A stretch of DNA of 64,000 nt. Origin: JARFQW01 sp963842955 (GTDB taxonomy: Bacteria > Pseudomonadota > Gammaproteobacteria > Steroidobacterales > XN24). The translations under genes and the position numbers were made by a program. The DNA is taken from NCBI GenBank assembly GCA_963842955.1, contig CAWJIJ010000005.1, positions 62,001 through 126,000 on the forward strand. The letters are read 5' to 3'. Below, in pieces: positions 9,014-17,374 of this stretch. The stretch's first letter is position 1, and each line of letters opens with the position of its first letter. A model generated the notes under the pieces. It saw nothing but the letters and a program-made list of their open reading frames with translations. It searched no databases and was not told the origin of the DNA.

Positions 9014-9157
9014 TCAGCCTCCGAAGTAAGCCGGGAACCATGTCGTGTTGTTGAGGATCGCGAAGTGTACGATGAAGGCAATCAACGCCACTCCACCGAG
9101 AAAAAGCGGCAAGCCAACGGTTGGCTTGACGACACACCAGATTCTGCCTTGGTTCAT
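9014..9157 (-). CDS. pucA: Light-harvesting antenna alpha polypeptide
   Basis: A 47-residue antenna apoprotein with a short polar N terminus (MNQGRIWCVVKPTVGLP), a single hydrophobic helix, and a membrane-exit segment FAILNNTTWFPAYFGG. His31 in FIVHFAIL is the expected axial ligand for the B850-type bacteriochlorophyll. Residues after it (NTTWFPAY) resemble the LH2 alpha pattern TTTWLPAY. A GAGGAG ribosome binding site lies inside the end of pucB, 10 nt upstream, so the pair is translated together. It is too short for routine gene finding but unmistakable in sequence and context. Confidence 0.95.
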   Translation of the reverse strand: MNQGRIWCVVKPTVGLPLFLGGVALIAFIVHFAILNNTTWFPAYFGG

Positions 9158-9167
9158 GGTTTGCTCC

Positions 9168-9332
9168 TCAGCCGCCCCACGGAGTGAAGATGAACGCGAG
9201 TACGTGCGCGATGAGTGAAATCAGGAAGAAAACCCGCGCGCCGTCAATGACGTGCTTGTGGATTTCTTCCGATTCGCGGATCGTCAATCCTGTCGGCCAT
9301 ACCCGATCCGGATCGTCCAAGTCAGTAGCCAT
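9168..9332 (-). CDS. pucB: Light-harvesting antenna beta polypeptide
   Basis: A 54-residue antenna apoprotein. The charged N-terminal half (DLDDPDRVWPTGLTIRESEE) leads into the conserved EEIHKH stretch, then one membrane helix with His43 in LIAHVLAF as the bacteriochlorophyll ligand, and the terminal FTPWGG typical of beta chains. It has a strong GGGGAG ribosome binding site 7 nt before ATG 9332. It is the first gene of the operon, directly behind a long structured leader and a promoter with PpsR/CrtJ-type operators. LH2 is favoured over LH1 because pucC follows and no pufLM is present. Confidence 0.95.
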   Translation of the reverse strand: MATDLDDPDRVWPTGLTIRESEEIHKHVIDGARVFFLISLIAHVLAFIFTPWGG

Positions 9333-9580
9333 AAATCATCTCCCCAATTAGTAAAGTCACCCTCCCCCAAAGGGGAGAGCACACCTGGGGTCACGGGGAC
9401 CCCGGCCTCGTGCGAGCCCCATATGCGGGAGTGACTCCGTGGCGCCCCCAATAAGAAGAGCCCGGAGTCATGCACGAAGATCGGGTGGCCCTGGCGGAAC
9501 CATCTGTCAGGGGGCATCCGTTGGCTCCGTGAGTCCACGAAACCTTCTCCCGCATGGGGCAAGACTAGCCAACTGGACGA
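9333..9580 (-). other. Long structured 5' leader of the puc transcript
   Basis: About 250 nt separate the predicted promoter from pucB with no convincing gene. Two small hairpins lie close to the ribosome binding site: CTCCCC/GGGGAG at 9362-9377 and GGGGTC/GACCCC at 9387-9403. They could modulate translation or stability of this highly expressed message, but no known riboswitch class is recognised. Confidence 0.45.
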
Positions 9581-9585
9581 GGTAA

Positions 9586-9629
9586 AGTCAAGATAACTTG
9601 ACGTTTTAAGGTGTCAACTTAACATGACA
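9586..9629 (-). promoter_or_regulatory. puc promoter with two PpsR/CrtJ-type palindromes
   Basis: TGTCAACTTAACATGACA at 9612-9629 is a perfect TGT-N12-ACA palindrome. AGTCAAGATAACTTGACG at 9586-9603 is a near match. They are exactly 8 bp apart, the spacing at which CrtJ is known to bind cooperatively. On the coding strand TTGACA (9612-9617) and TATCTT (9590-9595), 16 nt apart, form a sigma-70-like promoter, so one operator covers each element. Redox- or light-controlled repression is the natural inference. Confidence 0.82.
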
Positions 9630-9699
9630 CCCATCCCGGGACTTTTACGCCTCGCTGGTATGGCCATCGTGTGGCCATCCAGCCCTCTGAAAACCCATG

Positions 9700-9723
9700 A
9701 AAAAAGCCGTCCGGCATGACGGC
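9700..9723 (-). terminator. Rho-independent terminator after the repeat-protein gene
   Basis: On the minus strand the stem GCCGTC-ATGCCG-GACGGC is followed by six T residues. A second strong stem of 11 bp (GCAGCCGGGCG, 9750-9778) lies between it and the stop codon. Together they insulate the repeat-protein gene from the puc promoter. Confidence 0.85.
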
Positions 9724-9784
9724 CGGGCGGCTCCGGGAGCAGGTCTGGTGCAGCCGGGCGCCTTGCACGCCCGGCTGCCGAGGA

Positions 9785-10531
9785 TTACTCGTCGATCAGC
9801 AGGGGCAGGCCGAAGCTCGTCTTCCACTCTTTCTTGCGGCGCGACAGCGTCGGCAGGCCGACCGTCGACGACAGGGGCGCGGCCTTGCGAGACAGCAACG
9901 GCAGCCCGAAGCTGCGGTTTCCCGGGCTCGGGTTTGTCGACAGCGTCTTCATCCCGAAACGGGAAGACAGCGGCGCCGGGTTTCGACTCAGTAGCTTCAT
10001 GCCCAGAAGCGAAGAGAGGGAATACCGGGATTTCTTCGACGGATCATAACCCCTCGACAGAAAACTCAGGCCTTTCGAAAGCGGCGGCAGACCCAGGAAG
10101 TCCGACACAGGGGCCGGATCCCGGGACAGCAATGGCAATCCCAGGAATGACGACAAGGGTGCGCCGTGCTCCTGTTGATACACTTTTTTCCGGATCGGCG
10201 GCGATACCTGTTCGGATTCGACCGGCTGGAAACCCTCCAGCAGATCAATCACCTTCTGGCCGCTTCCAAACGGCACGCTGACGCCGACGAGGGATCGGCC
10301 CTGCTGCAAACCCCGCGCGCAGGCCTCGGCGTTTTCAGAAGAGAAGAAGCCCGGGTGTCCGCCCAGCGCATAGCCGGCCTTCAGGGCCGCCGGCATGCCG
10401 CTGGTCTCGGCGCCATCGGTATCGGAAGACACCACGAAAATCGCATCCGGCGGCAGGCCTTCATCCGCGAGCGCCTGTGCCGCGGCGCGAGCCTGCTGTT
10501 GGGTTTCATACATCCTGACAATCGGAAACAT
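9785..10531 (-). CDS. Two-part protein: alpha/beta N-terminal domain plus 16-residue tandem repeats, 248 aa
   Basis: Residues 1-105 look like a small alternating alpha/beta domain (IVRMYETQQQARAAAQAL...DAIFVVSSDT...GRSLVGVSVPFGSGQKVIDLL). The pattern is similar to GSP17M/YflT-type stress proteins, a resemblance I cannot confirm. Residues 124-248 are a tandem array with an exact 16-residue period and consensus APLSSxFGLPLLSRxP. The motif glycine falls at 131, 147, 177, 193, 209, 225 and 241, with one diverged unit between 147 and 177. There is no signal peptide or membrane helix. AGGAG lies 8 nt before ATG 10531. It is the gene immediately upstream of the puc promoter but has its own terminators. 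Function is unknown. Confidence 0.85.
   Translation of the reverse strand: MFPIVRMYETQQQARAAAQALADEGLPPDAIFVVSSDTDGAETSGMPAALKAGYALGGHPGFFSSENAEACARGLQQGRSLVGVSVPFGSGQKVIDLLEGFQPVESEQVSPPIRKKVYQQEHGAPLSSFLGLPLLSRDPAPVSDFLGLPPLSKGLSFLSRGYDPSKKSRYSLSSLLGMKLLSRNPAPLSSRFGMKTLSTNPSPGNRSFGLPLLSRKAAPLSSTVGLPTLSRRKKEWKTSFGLPLLIDE
9788..10162 (-). repeat. Coding tandem repeat, 48-bp period (16 codons)
   Basis: Seven recognisable units encode variants of FGLPLLSR spaced by 16 codons. The codons have drifted between units, so the repeat is conserved at protein rather than DNA level, which implies selection on the motif and its spacing. Confidence 0.85.
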
Positions 10532-10732
10532 AACGAATCTCCTGGCAGACAGCCCCTCGGCCGGATCGCAACTTTACTGACGCCGATCCCCGCGCCACGC
10601 CGAAATTATCATAGTACGACACGAGCTCGCTTGCCCAGCGAACGCTTTGACGCAACGGTTTGAATGGCCGCTACCAATGCGGTTGGGTTGTCCCCGCTAC
10701 CCGGGTCAATCGCGTCCCCGACGTCCCGAGTC

Positions 10733-12166
10733 TCAGGCGAGCCGGCTGCCCAGTTCGACGATCACTTCCGCCAGGGCTTCCACATCGGACCGCCGCGTGC
10801 GCCAGTTGGAAAACGCCGGCCGGAAAATGGTTCGTGGACCCATCTTCGATGTGCCGACGAGAAACCGGCCGTCATCGAGGACCGCCTGTCCGAGGCGCTC
10901 GTTCAGGTCGTTCAGCGCGGTCTCGTCGCGACCGCCCGGGTCGTACCGGAACGACACGATGTTCAGCTGCGGATCATTCAGGAGTTCGAGCCCGGGTGTA
11001 CGGCGAACGACCGTGGCAAAATGCTGCGTGATGTCCAGGCAGTGCTCGACGATCCGGCGATGGCCGGTTCTTCCATAGGCTTTGAGCGTCGCCCAGACGG
11101 CAAAGCTTCGAGCCCTGCGTGAGCTCTCGGGGCCGATGGCGCCGTAGGTGGGCCGGGCATGGTCCTCTACCGGGAGATAGTCGGCCGAATAGCGAAACGC
11201 CCGTGCCATGAGACCGTAGTCGCGTACAAACGCGTAGCCCGAGTCATACGGGACGTTGAGCCACTTGTGACCATCCACGGTCGCCGAGTCGGCTTGCTCG
11301 AGGCCCTCGACGAGGTGGGACGTACGGGGTGAGACCGCCGCGAACAGACCGAAGGCGCCGTCCACATGTATCCAGGTGTTGTACTGTCGTGCGAGCTCCA
11401 CCATCTCGAGAACCGGGTCGAACTCTCCGGCGTTCACCTCGCCGGCGTTGACCACCACCACGGCGGGGGCGCCCTCGAGAGCGTCCAGGCCCTTTCTGAG
11501 GGCGTCGATGTCGAGGCGTCCGAAATCGTCCCGCTGAAACCGCTGCACATGCCCACGGCCGACCCCCTGGGTCGCCAGCACCTTGAGCGTGCTCGCATGC
11601 ACGAACCCCGAACCCAGGACGGGCATCTGCGGCAGGCCAGACAACCCGGTCTCCGAGACATCGACGCCGTGCTGCTCGCCCCACCACTGGCGCGCTGCGG
11701 CCAGGCATACGAAGTTCGCCATGGTTGCGCCGGTGACCATGACCCCCGTCCACGACACGGGAAGACCGAACAGCTCTTTCAGCCAGTTGAGCGCCTGGCG
11801 CTCCATCTCGACGCCGGCAGGGGAGAGCACCCAGGTATACGTAATGGCATCGAAGGCGGTGGCCAGCAGGTCGGCGGCGAGGGCGGCGGGCGTGCAGCCA
11901 CCGATCACGAAGTGATAGGCCCTGGGGCCGGCCGTGTTCCCGCCGGCCACCTCGTTGAGTCTGAGCAATTCGTCGATGGCTTCGGCCGCGCCGCAGCCCG
12001 CCTCCGGCAGCGGCGCGTGAAATCCGGCCAGCGCGGCTTCCGCGCCGGGTTGCAGTGCCGGCCGGTCATCGGTGCTGCGTATAACCCTGGCCAGGGCTTC
12101 CTGGAGCGGTTGGATCAGGCTTTCGAGTTCGTCACGTAGGGTTTGCCCCGGGTCCTTTACGCTCAC
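10733..12166 (-). CDS. PLP-dependent group II (aromatic/glutamate-type) decarboxylase family protein
   Basis: A 477-residue fold-type I enzyme. The Schiff-base lysine lies in DGHKWLNVPYD, the cofactor-binding Asp in HVDGAFG, and the GATMANFVCLAAAR segment matches the pyridoxal-phosphate-binding region. The domain order fits decarboxylases of L-tyrosine/DOPA, 2,4-diaminobutyrate or sulfino acids; the substrate cannot be read from sequence. It is distinct from the GadB further along, with which it shares only the superfamily. It stands alone on its strand, with about 540 nt of empty sequence before it and 200 nt after it. Confidence 0.85.
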   Translation of the reverse strand: MSVKDPGQTLRDELESLIQPLQEALARVIRSTDDRPALQPGAEAALAGFHAPLPEAGCGAAEAIDELLRLNEVAGGNTAGPRAYHFVIGGCTPAALAADLLATAFDAITYTWVLSPAGVEMERQALNWLKELFGLPVSWTGVMVTGATMANFVCLAAARQWWGEQHGVDVSETGLSGLPQMPVLGSGFVHASTLKVLATQGVGRGHVQRFQRDDFGRLDIDALRKGLDALEGAPAVVVVNAGEVNAGEFDPVLEMVELARQYNTWIHVDGAFGLFAAVSPRTSHLVEGLEQADSATVDGHKWLNVPYDSGYAFVRDYGLMARAFRYSADYLPVEDHARPTYGAIGPESSRRARSFAVWATLKAYGRTGHRRIVEHCLDITQHFATVVRRTPGLELLNDPQLNIVSFRYDPGGRDETALNDLNERLGQAVLDDGRFLVGTSKMGPRTIFRPAFSNWRTRRSDVEALAEVIVELGSRLA

Positions 12167-12608
12167 GTCCCGAATCTCCTCTGCGAATCACCGTCACAGT
12201 TTAGTGGGTGTCTGGTACCGTCGGGATCAGCGCATGCCCAGCGGTGGGGATCCGGGCTGCCGACAAGATGTCCGGATCTCAGTCCATCGGATACGTAGCC
12301 TCGCCGTCCCCGACGGCTGGTGCCCGGGCGGCTGGCGCGGCTTGCTCTTCCCCTTCATCCTTCGAGCGCCTTTGCAGAACCGGCCGGAACCATCGTAAGC
12401 CCGACAGCTGAGGCAAGAATCAGTCCGCGCATCATCCTGACTTCCACAGGAGCGATCTGCGTAGGAGCACTCCATCGGCGAAGGCCGGCAATAGCAGGAT
12501 TCCAGTGGGCCATCGGGCGGGACACGGCGATATCCTCCTTGGCTTGCGGTGGCGTTCTTTTCCCGCGCCGGTGCAGATTTCGTTCACCGGCATGGCCGGC
12601 AATGGCAG
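12167..12608. other. Intergenic region without a supported gene
   Basis: I find no frame with a ribosome binding site and protein-like composition here. It must contain the promoter of the PLP decarboxylase (minus strand) and ends at the terminator of the next minus-strand gene. Confidence 0.5.
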
Positions 12609-12647
12609 CAAAAAAAACGGGCGGGGAAAGAAAACTTCCCCGCCCGT
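12609..12647 (-). terminator. Rho-independent terminator
   Basis: A 12-bp stem (ACGGGCGGGGAA, 12617-12628 with 12636-12647) and 7-nt loop are followed on the minus strand by nine T residues. It ends the transcript of the secreted-protein gene that stops at 12708. Confidence 0.87.
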
Positions 12648-12707
12648 CACCGTTCTCAAGACTGCCGGCAGAATACTGAAACCCTGGCAGGCAGCCAGAC
12701 GCGGTGG

Positions 12708-13163
12708 CTAGTCCCTGAACTTCATGTGCTGAAGCAGCGAGCTGCTCAGGACTTCGCGGTACTCGGCGCGATTGCCGCTCTCCTTCTGCATGTCAGACAA
12801 ACTCTTGGATTGCCATTCCATGTATTCCTTCCGGCGCTGTTCACCTTCGGCACCCGAAGGAACACTCTCCAGCACCCTGATCAGGTAGAGGTCAGCCTCA
12901 TCGGCTCGTCCATAGACATTGGACAGGATCATATAGTCCTTGATCCAGCCCTTGGACTTGGCGAAGTCCAGGTTTTTCCGCCACTCGGTGGCCAGCCAGT
13001 TCGCATAGGTCAGCCCGCCGCCGTCCTCGATGGAAATCCCGGTGACTTCCCAGAAGTCCCCTTCGACAAACGGCCACTCCTGCGCCAGGACGTTAGTTGA
13101 AATGCTGATGGACGAGACAGCGAACGCGAGTACGGCAAGAGCTCTTACAGTGATTCTTCTCAT
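12708..13163 (-). CDS. Secreted hypothetical protein, 151 aa
   Basis: A clear Sec signal peptide (ITVRALAVLAFAVSSISIS...LAQ) precedes a mature domain of about 124 residues rich in Trp, Glu and Lys (WPFVEGDFWEVTGISIEDGG). No Cys lipobox and no membrane helix are present, so a soluble periplasmic protein is likely. I do not recognise the family by name. A perfect terminator follows it, and it is transcribed alone. Confidence 0.75.
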   Translation of the reverse strand: MRRITVRALAVLAFAVSSISISTNVLAQEWPFVEGDFWEVTGISIEDGGGLTYANWLATEWRKNLDFAKSKGWIKDYMILSNVYGRADEADLYLIRVLESVPSGAEGEQRRKEYMEWQSKSLSDMQKESGNRAEYREVLSSSLLQHMKFRD

Positions 13164-13437
13164 TCTTTCCTTTTCCCCCTTGAACAGGCACGCACCGGAA
13201 ATCGATGCCGGCGTAACATAGCACGGCCGGCCGGCCGGAAAGGGCCAAGTTAACCAGTGCGCCCTGACCGCTCAGGCGCCGGGGAGGACTGCTGGCAACA
13301 CGGACGTGCATGGGTCATTGTGAATTTGTTTTAGCGCGATGATTGATCCGTGCTTAAGTGTTTCCGCCGCAAGACGGGCCTGCCTGGTCTACACGTAGAC
13401 CGAACGACATTCGGAACCAGTGACGGGAGATGGATCA

Positions 13438-14541
13438 ATGAAGCTTCGCTACAAGTTCGCCGTGGGGCTCCTGGTCCTGCTGTTTCTTGCCACCGCTTCG
13501 CTGGCCTACGTGCTCAGCCACACGGAGGCATGCCCGCCGGCGCCAGCCGACTCAGGCGGCGTCGATTCGGTGAAGGCCGTCATCTATCGCTGCTATGGAT
13601 CCCCGGAGGTGCTCAACCTCGAAGAAATCGAAAAGCCGGTGCCAGGGGATGACGAGGTCCTGGTTCGCATCCGGTCCGCCGGGGTGAATCCCCTGGACTG
13701 GCACTATATGCGCGGCTCGCCCTATTTCATGCGCCTGATGTCCGGGCTGGGCGCGCCAGAGGATCCGCGCCTGGGTGTGGATTTTGCCGGCACGGTAGAG
13801 GCCGTTGGCGGAAACGCTACCCGGTTCAAGCCCGGCGACGAGGTGTTCGGCAGTAGAACCGGTGCCTTCGGAGAGTACGTCACGGTAAACGTCAACCGGG
13901 CTATCGTCCCGAAACCCGCCAACGTCACCTTCGAACAGGCGGCCGGCGTGGGAATAGCGGGCGTCACCGCCCTGCAGGCGCTGCGCGACAAGGGCCAGCT
14001 CAAGCCCGGCCAGAAGGTGCTCATCAACGGCGCATCCGGGGGCGTGGGCACGTTCGCCGTGCAGATCGCCAAGGCGCTGGGCGCGGAGGTAACCGCGGTC
14101 TGCAGCACGCGAAACGTCGAGATGGTTCAGGCCATCGGCGCCGATCACGTGTTCGACTACACGCGCGAAAATTACACCGAGAGCGGGGAACGCTACGATC
14201 TGATTGTCGACATGGTGGGCAACCACTCGCTGGGGGCAAACAGGCGTGTCCTGAAGCCCGAGGGGCGGCTCGTGATTGTTGGCGGGCCGAAGGGCGACTG
14301 GCTCGCGCCGCTGGTTACGCCGGTAAAGGCCATGATCTATGCGCCGTTCCTGGACCAGGAGATCCATACGCTGCTGGCCGAGTTGTCCCGGGAGGACCTG
14401 ACCGTTCTGTCCGACCTGATGGCGGCGGGCAAGGTCGTGCCCATCGTCGACAGGAGCTTTGCCCTGGCCGAGATCCGCGAGGCCATCGAATATTCGGAGT
14501 CAGGGAGAGCCAGGGGAAAGATCATCATCGACGTGGAGTAG
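13438..14541 (+). CDS. Membrane-anchored zinc-independent alcohol dehydrogenase / quinone oxidoreductase (MDR family)
   Basis: A 367-residue MDR-superfamily reductase. After a single N-terminal helix (FAVGLLVLLFLATASLAYVL), probably a membrane anchor or uncleaved signal, comes the GroES-like domain (AGVNPLDWHYMRG, GVDFAGTVEAVG). The nucleotide-binding domain follows with GASGGVGTFAVQIAKALGAEV. Zinc-binding cysteines are absent, as in quinone oxidoreductases and NADPH-dependent enone reductases. GGGAGA stands 7 nt before ATG 13438, so I prefer it to the upstream GTG 13420. The anchor is unusual for this family and suggests work at the membrane, perhaps on a lipid or quinone-like substrate. Confidence 0.85.
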   Translation: MKLRYKFAVGLLVLLFLATASLAYVLSHTEACPPAPADSGGVDSVKAVIYRCYGSPEVLNLEEIEKPVPGDDEVLVRIRSAGVNPLDWHYMRGSPYFMRLMSGLGAPEDPRLGVDFAGTVEAVGGNATRFKPGDEVFGSRTGAFGEYVTVNVNRAIVPKPANVTFEQAAGVGIAGVTALQALRDKGQLKPGQKVLINGASGGVGTFAVQIAKALGAEVTAVCSTRNVEMVQAIGADHVFDYTRENYTESGERYDLIVDMVGNHSLGANRRVLKPEGRLVIVGGPKGDWLAPLVTPVKAMIYAPFLDQEIHTLLAELSREDLTVLSDLMAAGKVVPIVDRSFALAEIREAIEYSESGRARGKIIIDVE

Positions 14542-14590
14542 TATTGGGGGATCCGGGTTCCGAACTGCCCCCCTGCGGCTGACCTGCAGC

Positions 14591-15316
14591 CTAGCCGGGA
14601 CCCGAGTATCCCGGCATGCCCATTGCCTCGGGAGAGCGGGCCAGCTGCATGGCCTCATCAATAATTTCCTCGCGATGCTCCATTGGCAGCTCGTTGAGCA
14701 AGACATCTTCTCCCCGTATCTTGTCCTTGAGCGTCCAGTTGTCGATGACAATCCGGATGCGGAAGAAGTTGGCCCACAGGAACTCGGAAAAGGCATGCGG
14801 GCTTTTGCCGTAGCCGTACCGTTTGCGAACCTCCCAGGCCAGGCTGCGATATGGGTCATTCGACAGATCCTTGATATGACCGCAAAGGTCCATCGGTCGT
14901 ATCGGCCCGCCACCGTAGTTGTCGAACAAATAGACCAGGCGGAGTTTGTGCATAGCCTTCCAGAAGTAGTAATCCTTGAGTCCCGCGCGATTGAGTAGAA
15001 CCGTAACGACGACGCGCAAATTTTCCTTGCTGATGCCGGACTTGTTCTTGCACGCGGCGGTTTTCCATAGCGCGTTGGTCATGTGATGGTGATCGGTTAG
15101 ATAGAACAATCCGCCGTTGCCGATGACCACGGGTATCGAATGCACGAGAAGGTACTCTCTGAGATCTTCCTTCGACTTGGCGCTGTACCGGGCCACCTTG
15201 TCGTTGACTTCGTCGAAACCCACCGCGTTTTGTGTCGGCTTCAGGTCGCTGACCTTCACCTGGCACAACATGCCGCCAGGCGTTTTGTCAGTGAGTTCCG
15301 GCAAGTCGAAGTTCAT
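14591..15316 (-). CDS. ParB-like (ParBc_2 type) protein
   Basis: A 241-residue protein with the ParB/sulfiredoxin-like pattern near the N terminus: QVKVSDLKPTQNAVGFDEV, then VVIGNGGLFYLTDHHHMTNAL, where the histidine cluster resembles the nucleotide-binding loop of ParB-like nucleases. The remaining 130 residues are a helical, basic domain. Its ATG overlaps the stop of the SulP transporter gene by 4 nt, so the two are translationally coupled. A role in partitioning is unlikely for a single gene next to a transporter. The family is mostly uncharacterised and the biochemical function is unknown. Confidence 0.75.
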   Translation of the reverse strand: MNFDLPELTDKTPGGMLCQVKVSDLKPTQNAVGFDEVNDKVARYSAKSKEDLREYLLVHSIPVVIGNGGLFYLTDHHHMTNALWKTAACKNKSGISKENLRVVVTVLLNRAGLKDYYFWKAMHKLRLVYLFDNYGGGPIRPMDLCGHIKDLSNDPYRSLAWEVRKRYGYGKSPHAFSEFLWANFFRIRIVIDNWTLKDKIRGEDVLLNELPMEHREEIIDEAMQLARSPEAMGMPGYSGPG

Positions 15317-17011
15317 GATCGTGTCCTCTCGCGATAGCTGCTGATGCCTTCCTCGCCGCTGGTGAAAAAGGCGTCCTCGCCAACAAGTTCCGTGATGCCG
15401 TAGCGATCAAGTTCCGCCTTGACGTCGGCGCTCACACGCACGAATACGAGCTTGACCCCCTTGTCCTTCAGCATTTCATAAATCGAACGCAGCTTGGCTG
15501 CTGCGGAGAAGTCGATGTCATCGACCGCGGATGCCTCGATACAGAACCAGGCAAGCTCGGGATCAGCGCTGTTGACCAGATCCAGCACCTCGGCGGAAAG
15601 CTGCTCGGCGTTGGCGTAATACATGCTATGGGAATACCGATAGACCATGAGCCCCGGCTCGAATTGCTCAGGCATGCTCACGGGCGACGTTCGCCAGCCG
15701 TCGGCGCCCGCCGCAGCGATGACCATGTTTTTTGGCCGGTAGCCGCGCCGGACATGGTCGAGCAGCGACAGCACCATGGCCAGCACAATGCCTTGTTCGA
15801 CACCGACGAATACCACCATGGCCGCCGTGGCGAGGGCCACCCAGAACTCGGAGCGAGCCTGGGCGAATATCGTTCGCATGCCCTTCAGGTCGATCAGATC
15901 CAGGCCGATGATGAATACCACGGCTGCCAGGACCGCTTCCGGCATATAGGCGAGGGGGCCGGTCAGGAAAAGAATGACGATGAGGACGACGAGCACAGTG
16001 GTCAGCTGGGCCAGCTGGCTGTGACCGCCGGCCCCGTCCACCATCTGGGTCTTGGTCGGACTGCCGCTGACCACGAAAGTCCCGGAGAGCCCGGCGCCGA
16101 TATTGGCCATGCCGAGGCCGACCAGGTCCGTGTTCTCGCTGAAGCTCTCGTTGTAGCGGGCCGCGAAGGCCCGGGATGTCGCGGCGCTCTGGGCCAGGAT
16201 GACAACGAACATGGCAAATGCCGTCGGGACCAGCTTTTGCACCAGGTCCAGGCTCCAGTCAATGTCCGGAATGCCGATCGCCGGCAAGCCGCTGGGAACC
16301 TCCCCCAAGACGCGCACGCCGTAGGACTGCAGGTCCATGGCCCAGCTGACGACCATGGCGCCGATGACCGCGATCAGGGCGCCGGGAATTTTTGGAGAAA
16401 CTTTTTTCAGGCCGACAATAAGGACGAGTACAGTCGCGGCAATGGCCAGCGCATATCGATTGGTTTCGCCTATGTGCTGGAGGTCGGCCATGACTTTCCC
16501 TAGGGTCCCGTGGCCGCTGACTTCCAGGCCGAGCATGCCGCCGATCTGACCCAGGGCCACCTGAATGCCGACCCCCGTGAGGAATCCAACCAGCACGGTG
16601 CTGGACAGGAAGTCAGCGAGGAAGCCCAGCCCGAGCACGCGGGCGAGAAACAGGAACACGGCCACCATGATCGCAAGCACGGCGGCCAGGGCGACATACT
16701 CGTCCGAACCCACGGCGGCCATGCCGACGATGCCCGCGGCAAGGATTGCCGCGGTGGCAGAATCCGCACCGACGACCAGGTGCCGCGACGAACCGAAGAC
16801 AGCAAACAGGAACATCGGAATTAGAATCGTGTAGAGGCCGGTGATGACCGGTGTGCCCGAGATCTTCGTGTAGCCCATGACTTCGGGGATCGCGAGGGCG
16901 GCCAGGGTGATTCCCGCGATGATCTCGCCGGATATTGCGCCGGGCTTGATCGGGAGCGTCCTGGAATACCGGGAATCTGAGGCCCCGGGGCTGAGATGCG
17001 GTGTTCGTCAT
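15313..17011 (-). pseudogene. SulP-family anion transporter with STAS domain, frameshifted near its start
   Basis: The long frame (from about 16952 down to 15313) has ten or more membrane segments of a SulP carrier and a C-terminal STAS domain (FCIEASAVDDIDFSAAAK). The true start is ATG 17011 with AGGAG 8 nt upstream. That frame reads to RFPVFQDAP and then loses sense. One base later the next frame continues IKPGAISGEIIAGITLAAL, the canonical first helix of the family, into the main frame. A one-base indel at 16951-16954 is therefore clear. Repaired length is about 565 residues, normal for SulP. Substrate (sulfate, bicarbonate or other anion) is not determinable. Confidence 0.9.
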
Positions 17012-17374
17012 CGATACGTGCTCCTGTTCGCGAGACGTGCCGAACCGGTGTTTCCGGACAGGGCATTTTCAGACGCCCTGTGCGCCCCGTTCGCCCGATG
17101 CGGAAGCCGGCGCCATCCGAACTCCTAGCTGGGAGCTGTTCGTTTTTGACGGTCGGCGGGAGAACCGTAAGCCTGTCTTCTTGTCGCTCGCGAGCCTCAA
17201 GCGGCGCCTGGATGGACCCGGTAACCCGGAGAGGATTTTTCTGTACCCTACAACAGGACTGAATTTTGCGCGCAAGCGGGTGGACCGGTCCGGATCTCGG
17301 AGGCCTGACCATCGTGCGGCGTGATCAATGGCAGGGCGGATTCCCGGAAAAACAAGGACAAGAAGAAACCGAGC
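17012..17374. other. Divergent intergenic region, SulP / M14 carboxypeptidase
   Basis: No gene is supported in these 360 nt. The region must carry promoters for both divergent genes; I see no strong palindrome or consensus promoter. Confidence 0.45.

Noticed and set aside
9284..9562. A 92-codon minus-strand frame in the puc leader
   Set aside because: It overlaps the pucB start in another frame, starts with TTG, and has no ribosome binding site; the region fits an untranslated leader.
12167..12608. Short frames in the gap before the PLP decarboxylase
   Set aside because: Arg/Pro-rich, without ribosome binding sites, and several overlap each other in different frames.
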